Source: Parastagonospora avenae f. sp. tritici 18332-5 (lineage: Eukaryota; Ascomycota; Dothideomycetes; Pleosporales; Phaeosphaeriaceae). Taken from it: a stretch of 64,000 nucleotides of DNA. Below are positions 56,101-64,000 of this stretch, piece by piece. The stretch is from the NCBI GenBank assembly GCA_022559985.1, contig JAFJTR010000058.1, forward strand, positions 140,454 through 204,453, given 5' to 3'. Position numbers and translations under genes: made by a program. The notes below the pieces were generated by a model. It was not told the DNA's origin. It ran no database searches and worked only from the letters and a program-made list of their open reading frames with translations. Within the stretch, counting starts at the first letter, position 1, and the number at the start of each line of letters is the position of its first letter.

Positions 56101-56691
56101 CCTGCATAATAACCTTATGCACACTATCCTTAAAGAAATCGCTACCCTTATAAGGACGCTAGAACTACTAAGTCTAATTAACTATCTAGAAGCTGAATTA
56201 TTCTTTAAGGATAACAGCTCTGCAGATACAACCACGCAACTAGACAATTCAGATCTACCTAGATATTACTAAGGAAGGAAGATCACAGATATCTATCTAA
56301 CACCACCTCTAGCTCTGCCACCAGCAGCGTTCCTAGCTAAAGGAAGGCTAAGAAAGCTAATATACCCCACACACAGCTATTTAAAAATAATCTCTTAGCA
56401 AGCAGCCTTTATAGCAGGCACCTAAGCAGGAAATATTAGTATTTACTAAGAGAAGATTATTAACAAGGCTCAGCTCTAAAGGCTAATAGAAAAGGAAACT
56501 GCCCTACATAAAACCCAGCTCCTACTACCTTCTTCGTTTTATAAGGAGATAGAAAGTTACTTATTAAGTAATTAGTAGAAGAAAGCTAAGCAGGAGCACC
56601 TCTAAAGCTACTATAAAATAAATTCTTAGTTAGAAGCACTACTTAAGCAGATTAGACAAGAAGGGCATTAAATCCTTAACTATATATAGGT

Positions 56692-56696
56692 ATACA
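56692..56696 (+). repeat. Left target-site duplication (ataca) of the nested element
   Basis: Five bases immediately before the 5' LTR, identical to 59456-59460. Confidence 0.9.
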
Positions 56697-56933
56697 TGTC
56701 CAAACAGCGGCATTGAGGTGCACAGTTAGCAGTCACGTGACATAGTCTCGTGTAACGTCGTACGCACAAAGGGATAAATATCTTTCCTTCGCACAGCCTT
56801 AGAAGGATAGAAGCAATCAACACTAGTTACCCACAACCCCCCCCCCTCGTGCGATGTCTACACCGTGCAAACCTTTCTGCCTCGCGCGTAAGTGCTGATA
56901 GCATTTGCTAGCTAGCAGGGAGCCTATTCAACA
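56697..56933 (+). repeat. 5' LTR of the nested element
   Basis: 237 bases, tgtccaaacagc...tattcaaca, including a run of 10 C. Compared with the 3' LTR it differs by six transitions and one C in the run. Confidence 0.95.
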
Positions 56934-59219
56934 CTAATTAGTGGCTTTGAATGCTGTAAGATAGGAAGCTCTCCTTATACCTTTCTGTTTAGAGGATTGC
57001 GTAGAAGAAGAATCCTTTTTTTACTAATTTAACTATAAATTAGCAAGAGTGAAGACAGAGTCTAATTTACGTGCAAGTGGCTGTAAATCTCTGTTTAGTT
57101 ACCTAACTAAGAACAAGTAACCTGTCTGTACGCTACTGTTTAGAGGTACTGTACGAATAGTAGTGCTCGTTAGAAGCTGGGAGGTCAGCTTTATCTTTTC
57201 GCACGAGGCTGTTTGGAGGCAGCATACGACAGGAAGTAAGACAGCGCAGCGACGACGCATAACTGACTACTATAGAGCAACAAGCGACACCGGCTCTATC
57301 CTCAGCCAACTAGCATGACGTATTAACGTACGAACGATACGTACCCCTTGTAAGCATTTTAGCAAAGACCCTAGCAGAGCAGATAAATATTAAAGATTAG
57401 GTAGATAAAATTAAGCTATCAGACGATACACTAAAGAAGAAGCTTAACTTATATGCAGCTAACTTAATTATAGAGCTTCGTACATTAAGCGTAACAAATA
57501 TACGCACTCTTAAGAACTTTTAGGACGACTTTGTAGAGTAGAAGCTTATACACTTTAAGGACCTTAGCTAACCTTTCCTACGAGAATTAATCGCTACCTT
57601 ACAGAACAAGGGCATTAGTTTTAAGAAGAACAAAACAGAGGCTACTACACTGTACAGACTTGCAAAAGGAGAACACGCTTTTACTGTCCTACTGCAGCAA
57701 CGTACAGAACTGCTATCACTAGCGCTAGTCCTGACGCCACAGATTATGCCCCTGTACGAACCACCCGCAGACTAAATACTTCCTCCGCAACCAGTACAAC
57801 CATCTCGCGCTAGCCCACGACACGAGAGCACGACCGGGCAGCTACATACCCCTATAGCCGCAGCTTCGCACGAGACCCCTCGAAGCTTGCACCCACTGCA
57901 CATGAGTTAACTGCTGTATAACCTATATTAACTTCCGCTAACACAGGATATTAAGATAGAGAACCTTGCATCTAAGAAGATTGTACAATTCTAGAAGGCC
58001 TAGAAGAAGGAGAACAACTATATAGGGCAACCGTACGATATCCTAGCTAATAAGGCTATAATATTCATTAAGCTCTGCCAACGCCTTGCTATTCATGAGG
58101 CCTCGTACGCAAGCATCTTCCCTGATATCCTTAAAGGGCGTGCGCACATGTTCTACCTTCACAATATTAGCCTAGGGAGATTATAGAAGCTACTATATAA
58201 GCAGCTTAGCAATCACTTTAATACTAATGTAAATTATAACTAATATTAGACTAACTAGACAACAATAAGCTTCGCACAAATTAGGCAGGAGAACTCTACA
58301 AAGACCCCGCATAAGGCTCTAGAGGCAATAATTAATAAACTCACTCTCGCACAGAGAGCCCTTAGCCTACAATTCTAAGGCGAGATACCTCTTTATACTG
58401 CTGTTGTACGAGCATATTAAGGACAACCTAAGCTAGAACAGGCTATATTCTTAATTAAGCCCACGTATAAGGCATTATTTAGCAATCTTCGCGCAGCACT
58501 GTAAGTCTTAATTGATCGACAGAACAACGCGTTCCTTAACGAACCCTAGGACGCGTACTATACTAATAGGCGATACAGCTCGTCACGTACGCATAGCTAT
58601 TAACAACGTGGAAGAAGCCCTAGGAGACACAGAGGATTATCTAGACTACAGTCTTTCGCACGATTAAAGCGATGCTTCGTCTATTATAAGGAAGGATATT
58701 AGTTAACGAACTACTCTCGCACAGACTAATCACGTGCGAAACGCCAGTATATCTCTTCGTACGAAGGATTCCATGATGAGACACCATCGCATAAGGAGGT
58801 GAGCACGACAATCAACCAGATCCTACGCACGCTTAAGATATCCCTAATACCTATCGTACTATGCACAGATTTAAGATCTCTGTACGAATGTCTTGTAAAG
58901 CTTAGTACAACGAACGAGAAGAGGCTTATAATCGATATTATGTCAATTCGAGAATCGTACGAGAAGAGGGAGATCACAGATATCAGATAGATCAATAGGA
59001 AGGACAACCCAGCCGATGCCTGTACGAAGAAGACACTAAACTCTGCGCTTAAGAAGCTAATCTTATACAATTAACTAGCTATTAGGGTTAAAGCGTTAGT
59101 TGATAGGATTAAGCCTATGCGAGGCAAGGGACAGCAAGCTACGCTGTAAGGGTTTGAGTAGGATAAAAACAGGGTAAGCTAGGCAAGGCCTATACAAAGG
59201 AAAAAGAAAAAATTGCTAG

Positions 59220-59455
59220 TGTCTAAACAGCGGCATTAAGGTGCATAGTTAGCAGTCACGTGACATAGTCTCGTGTAACGTCGTACGCACAAAGGGATAA
59301 ATATCTTTCCTTCGCACAGCCTTAGAAGGATAGAAGCAATCAATACCAGTTACCCACAACCCCCCCCCTCGTGCGATGTCTACACCGTGCAAACCTTTCT
59401 GCCTCGCGCGTAAGTGCTGATAGCATTTGCTAGCTAGCAGGGAGCCCATTCAACA
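59220..59455 (+). repeat. 3' LTR of the nested element
   Basis: 236 bases, tgtctaaacagc...cattcaaca, with a run of 9 C. Confidence 0.95.
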
Positions 59456-59460
59456 ATACA
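59456..59460 (+). repeat. Right target-site duplication (ataca) of the nested element
   Basis: Matches 56692-56696. The host copia frame resumes just after it (KCKARLVVRGDQQ). Confidence 0.9.
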
Positions 59461-60780
59461 CGTATAAGCTTAATTAGCAGCACAGATTGCAGAAATGCAA
59501 GGCGCGCCTAGTAGTCCGAGGAGACCAGCAGCGCAACGTGTCTGCACAGGACACCTACGCCGCGACACTTGCTAGTCAGTTATTTAGATTGCTAATAGCA
59601 ATCGCTGCAGATTGCAACCTTAAGCTTAAGCAGTATAACGTTATAAACGCGTTCGTGCATGCAATAATTAATTAAGAGGTCTATATAAGAATGCCTAACA
59701 GCTACAGGAAGCTAAATACAGCTCTAAAACTAAACAAGGCCTTGTATAGACTGCGCATCTCACCTCTGCTATAGCAGAAGGAATTCACTAACATACTCCT
59801 TAAACTAGGCCTATATATAGTAGCTTACAAGCCTTGCTGCATAATAAAGAACAGAGTATTTATCTTCTTCTACGTAGATAATATTATCTTTAAGTACTCT
59901 AAGAACAAAGAACACTTAGCTTTCTCTATTATACAGGATCTATAAACAAAGTATACTCTTATAAGAGGAGAAGACTTAAAGTAGTTCTTAGGAGTAGAAA
60001 TTACTCGAAACAGGAGAAACTACACAGTCTTCCTCTAACAGGCTGCCTACATTAAAAAGATTAGCTGCTTAATTAATAAGAAGGACACTTAACACGATAT
60101 ACTAATATCCTCTATTGAGCTAGAAGCCTAAGCAGGCCTAGCTTTGCTATTAGAAATCAACAAGTACTAGCGCAAGGTTAGCTTATTACTGTTTGCAGCA
60201 GTCACAACGCGCCTAGATATAGCGTTTGCAACCTCTAGGCTAGCACGCTATATGCTTAGTCTAGGACCAGCCCATCACGCAGCAGCTGATCGAGTGCTGC
60301 TCTACACAGAATCTAGCGCTACGCCAAGGTGGAGGCCTCCACCTTGAAGTCGCGAGCGATGCGTCGTTCGCTGACAACACTTCTGACCGCAAGAGCTTAC
60401 AAGGCTACACGATTCAACTATTTAGAGGCCTAATTGCATAGAAAGCTAGCAAGCAAGACACTGTTACCACCTTAACAACTAAGGCAGAGCTCCTTGCTCT
60501 ATTACAGGTGGCAAAGGAAGCTATCTTTATCTTAAGATTAATTAGTAAGCTTAGAATTGATCTACTAAAGAAGACTATTATAATATACTACAACAACACG
60601 CAGATAATTAGCCTAGTAACTAAGGAAATATTAAAGCTATAAACAAAGCTCTAACACGTGGATATCTATAATCACTAGCTACGGCAAGAGGTCTAACGAG
60701 GAACAATCTCAGTTAAGTACATACTCTCTGCCAGCATGCCTGCTAACAGCCTTACTAAGGTCCTCTCTAGAAATGAATAG
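59461..60780 (+). pseudogene. Copia reverse transcriptase and RNase H remnant
   Basis: KCKARLVVRGDQQRNVSAQD, then EVYIRMPNSYRKLNTALKLN, then FFYVDNIIF (the YVDD site changed to YVDN). Next are the GC-rich LEVASDASFADNTSDRKS, and AELLALLQVAKEAIFILRLI with SASMPANSLTKVLS at the RNase H end. Stops and shifts occur throughout. Confidence 0.88.
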
Positions 60781-60938
60781 AATATCTTCCTTGATTACCT
60801 TAATCTTGTAGAACGCACAGATAAGCTAAACTACTAAGAACTATTACTAAATAAGCTCTAAGAGAGACTAGAGCTAGTTATCTTATAAGACACTGCAAGT
60901 AGCTATCTAGCTTAGATATCTATCTAAGCTAAGGGGTG

Positions 60939-61123
60939 TGTTAGATATAAGCAAGGCTGGCTGCATCATAGGCTTAGCTAGAATAGAACTGCATAGAATA
61001 GACTGCGCAGCTAGTCGCACAAGGGCAGGGGATAAAAGCTACCTGTTCATAGATTAGACAAGACAGAGGACAATTAATCACTTTAATCATTAACATTTTT
61101 CAAGAACCTCTTTAGATCTGACA
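60939..61123 (+). repeat. 3' LTR of the copia element
   Basis: Starts tgttagatataagcaagg after the purine tract and ends agatctgaca. Confidence 0.88.
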
Positions 61124-63901
61124 ACAATACGCCTCTTCTAGGACAGTCTATATATGCTATACTACCTTAAGGCAAATAATAGAACAGCGTTAAAGCTGCA
61201 AAGATAGCAGCAGAACAGCGCAGGAAAGAAAAACAGAAGAGAGAGCTTATACTGCTAGTAGAACAAGCAAACGCAGCAGCAGCAGAGGCAGTAGATCCTC
61301 TAGCACAGAGAAACGCGATTAACACAGCCCTAAGAGCAGTCTTGAACTCTACTGCAGTAGTAGCTAGCGTACGCCTAATAGCAAAAAAGAATCTAATTCT
61401 TACTACTATAGAGCATTTCTCTGCAGACTTTCTTCTGCAGCATATAGAGATATAGAAATTAGCAGTATAGGTTACCTTCAAAGGCATGCAAAGAAGAGAA
61501 GAGTAGATTTAAGTTATTGCACGCAGAGTCTATATGCATAACGTGTTTCTTGCATCCCCTGCAGAGCTGAAGGCAGAAATTAAGATATTTAATAATATAG
61601 CTATCTAACGTAACCTAAGATAGTTAGCAAAACGCAAGAAGCTTAAAAATGCACACCTGCTGCTCCTATATTAAAGATATAGCTCTATAGTGTTTAGAGT
61701 AGGCAGTAAAGAAGAATAACAAAGGCTACTAGCACAAAGGCAGCTTAGCATTGCAGGAAGATAAGTATACCTAGCAAAGCACTATAATATCTTGCTAAGA
61801 ACATAGTGCTAGAACTGCTTTAAACTAGGCTATAATAGAGAGATATACAGAGGTAAAGGTTATAAGCTTTATACAGAGACGCACTATATAAAAGATCACG
61901 CTAGCTGCAAAGACTGCAAGCTTATAGGAAGGCTTTGCGAGCACTAAAGGCCCTGCTGCATTAACTGCTAAGGAGAGCATATTGCTACAAGTAGGCAGTG
62001 CTCTTACCTTGCTACTACTAACCCTCTTACTCCTCCTCTATATTAGAATAATAAGAAGAACAATATAAAAGCAAGGATATCTTAGATAGTAGCACTACTA
62101 CTAAGATAGCAGGAGAGATCTCTTTTCTATAATATAATATAAGAAAGAGATAAGAAGTATAATAAACTCTCTTAGAACTTGCCTTTGCAAAAAGGATAGA
62201 TCTAGTCCTTATATAAGAGCCTAGTGTATGGCTAGATAGTAGAGAAGGCGTGTAGTTCTCTTTTCTATATCTGTTCTACTCCCTAGTCTTACCTAAATCA
62301 GATAAGAGGCCTAGAATAGCTACCTATATCTGCACAGAAGCTGCTATTAAGCATAAGCAAAGAGACGACTGTAGTACAGACAACGATCTCCTAGTACTAG
62401 AAATCTCAGGGCCTATAGAGCGCTTTCTGCTCCTAAATATCTATAATAAAAAGGAACTTGCAGAAGACTCTACCTCTTAACAACAAGGAGTAAGGACAGT
62501 AGAACAAGCGCTTCTACGCCTCCAGCTTACATTGCCTTTCCTTATTGCAGGCAATTTCAATAGCTACTACTTTCTGTAGAATACTGCAATACAGAACCTA
62601 AATCAGGAGGCACAGCACCTAGCTAGCTAGCTAGAAGCTTACAGCTGCAAGCTACTAAATATAGCGCAGGAGCAGACCTTCTTTAGGTCTAATCTTAGGT
62701 CCCGTTTAATTATAGACCTAGCTTTTGCTGCAGGCTTTAAGGAGAATACCTAGGATACGTGGTATAGAGCAGGAGACAGAGGCTTAGATTATATTATAAT
62801 TAGCTTCTCCTGCTATATAAGATACACAGAGCAACCTATTAACCCTTTATAGAACAGACTCTACGCGCTAGACAAGGCAGACTAGAGGGAATTTGCAGCA
62901 GCTCTAAAAGAGCAAGTAGTAAGCACAAACCTTATATAGATACTAGAGGCTGTAAATACTAATATAGACAAGTTAGAGCTTAATAGCCTATCTCTCCTAG
63001 AACAGCTACAAAAGGACCTAGACAGCGCTGTAGATCTGCTTACGCAGAGCATCTAAGAGGCTGCAAAATAAGCGATCCTAAAAGCAAGACGCTGTAAAAG
63101 ATCTAAGCCTTAGTAGAGCAAAGATCTTGCAGAGCAGAGAAAGCAGGCAAGCAGAGCGATGCGCGTGCAGCAAGAGTTTCCTATGCCCACAAACGCAAGA
63201 AGAGCAAAAGGCTAGAAGAGAATAATACCTATAGGCAGTTAAAGCAGCAAAAGCTAGTTACTAGGACAGCTTCTTGCAGAAGGCTAAAGGCAAAGATATT
63301 TTTAAAGCCCTAAGCTACACAAAGCAAAGGACTACTAGGCTTATCTCTAAGCTAAAGTACTAACAGCAAGAAGAGATAAGAACTACTACAGACTTTAAGG
63401 AGCAGTGCACTGCTTTTATAACTACTCTATTCTTAAGCCCTCCTAGCATAAATACACGCCTATAATAGAGCAACTATAAACAAGGCAACTAGGACTGGCT
63501 TAAAGAGCTAGAGGAGATAGAGGTGTACAACGCTATTTTTACTAGCTTGCCTACTAAAGCACTAGGCACGGATTAACTCTCTTTTGCTATCCTGCGCAGA
63601 GCCTATAATACAGAAAGCAAAGCTTTCTACCTCCTCTGTAGAGCTCTTTTTGCAGCAGGCTATTACCTAAGAGGCTAGAGAGAAGCAATAGGAGTAATAT
63701 TACTAAAAGCAAACAAGAAAGACTACTCTCTCCCTAAGGCCTATAGAGTTATCTCTCTGCTCAACTGCCTAGGCAAAGCCTTTAAAAAGATCCTAGCCAC
63801 AAGGCTTAGCTATCTAGCAGAAACTAGAGATCTGCTGCAGCAGACACAGATAGGGGGGAGAAAGCAAAAATCTGCTCTAGACGCTTATCTGCTCCTGCAG
63901 T
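61124..63901 (+). mobile_element. Tad-like LINE (non-LTR retrotransposon), decayed and interrupted
   Basis: ORF1-type segment at 61.18-62.03 kb: KIAAEQRRKEKQKRELILLV, then Cys knuckles (CKDCKLIGRLCEH, CCINC). Endonuclease traces near 62.5 kb: FLIAGNFNSYYFL, like AGDFNxH. Reverse transcriptase start at 63.7-63.9 kb: KDYSLPKAYRVISLLNCLGK, ILATRLSYLAETRDLLQQTQ, IGGRKQKSALDAYLLLQ. These are the typical blocks of fungal Tad/LINE elements. The RT is cut at 63901 by an LTR. Stops are frequent and of TAG/TAA type. The 5' limit is unknown because the copia LTR abuts it. Confidence 0.87.
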
Positions 63902-64000
63902 TGTCACGAGAGGCAACGAGCAGGAACGTCAGAGCTTGCGGGGAAGCTTGATTGGTATACTACGTACAGGTCTCAGGTGTAATACAAGACGTTGTGTGCA
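63902..64000 (+). mobile_element. LTR of a second family, inserted in the LINE and cut by the window edge
   Basis: Begins tgtcacgagaggcaacgagc and matches 39640-39738 with six differences. The five bases before it are gcagt. Confidence 0.8.

Larger units (their letters stand above)
56697..59455 (+). mobile_element. Nested short LTR retrotransposon (copia-type), non-autonomous
   Basis: 2759 bases bounded by near-identical LTRs (56697-56933, 59220-59455) starting tgtc and ending caaca, flanked by ataca on both sides. Inside, a degraded gag (FYLHNISLGR, PHKALEAIINKLTLAQRALS) ends at a zinc-knuckle-like CFVYYKEGY near 58676. It is followed almost directly by the end of a copia RNase H (VSTTINQILRTLKISLIPIV, SLYECLVKLSTTNEKRLIID, NRKDNPADACTKKTLNSALK). 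Protease, integrase and reverse transcriptase are absent. It therefore looks like a deletion derivative that would depend on a full partner. A purine-rich tract (aaggaaaaagaaaaaa) precedes the 3' LTR. Numerous TAA/TAG stops indicate RIP. Confidence 0.9.
53216..61123 (+). mobile_element. Ty1/copia LTR retrotransposon, decayed, with a nested insertion
   Basis: LTRs of about 186 bases at each end share atgagcaaggctgg/ataagcaaggctgg starts and the same core. A purine tract (aaggggtg) precedes the 3' LTR. The internal order is gag-like region, GAG-pre-integrase and integrase (about 55.07-56.1 kb), RT (59.46-60.1 kb) and RNase H (60.3-60.8 kb), which is the copia order. After removing the nested element and one copy of its target site the length is about 5.1 kb, usual for copia. 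Stops are frequent, mostly TAA/TAG, with A/T enrichment typical of RIP. The flanks gttag (left) and acaat (right) do not match, so no target duplication is seen. Confidence 0.9.

Noticed and set aside
1..64000. A biosynthetic gene cluster in the window
   Set aside because: No polyketide or peptide synthetase, terpene cyclase or P450 group is present; the transporter, the regulator and the acetoacetyl-CoA synthetase are far apart.

Overview
The window looks like nuclear DNA of a filamentous ascomycete, most likely a dothideomycete (Pleosporales-like). The class is an inference. It rests on short GT-AG introns of about 45-60 bases, the gene families present (cellobiose dehydrogenase, DUF8021-type secreted protein, LCL2, WSC repeats, Zn2Cys6 regulator) and C-to-T decay in CpA context (RIP-type) in the transposons. 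No rRNA, tRNA or CRISPR array could be supported.

Positions 1-38 kb are a gene-bearing arm of normal composition. In order they hold: a seven-exon cellobiose dehydrogenase with a CBM1 (1389-4289, +); a single-span PSI-like membrane protein (4452-5330, +); a long decayed gene with a Cys-rich 3' end (5672-7985, +); a secreted DUF8021-like protein (8336-9412, -); a monocarboxylate-type MFS transporter (9655-11085, -); the CTD kinase Ctk1/CDK12 (11816-15357, -); GTP cyclohydrolase I (17113-18137, +); a 914-residue coiled-coil protein (18522-21266, +); a divergent LCL2/NOP10 pair (21473-22478); a CASTOR/ACT-like protein (25092-26510, +); a disordered conserved protein (30458-31906, -); acetoacetyl-CoA synthetase (35231-37665, +); and an AT-hook protein (37921-39249, +). 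Long intergenic tracts at 22.5-24.7, 26.5-30.4 and 31.9-35.2 kb show no supportable gene.

Positions 39.6-51.5 kb are a transition zone. Genes here (a small unknown with in-frame stops, an F-box protein, a Zn2Cys6 regulator built from four exons including a 29-base micro-exon, a broken WSC surface protein, a DUF3435/FluG-like remnant) are mixed with solo LTRs.

Positions 51.5-64 kb are a transposon nest full of TAA/TAG stops: a Ty1/copia element (53216-61123), a shorter LTR element inside it with a clear ATACA target duplication (56697-59455), a Tad-like LINE (61124-63901), and another LTR element cutting the LINE at the right edge. The shorter element has kept gag and the end of RNase H but lost the middle of pol. 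The most notable structures are this nested insertion, whose two LTRs differ by six substitutions that are all RIP-type; the regulator micro-exon; the possible CBM-less isoform of the dehydrogenase; and several genes broken mainly by CAA/CAG-to-stop changes and single-base shifts.
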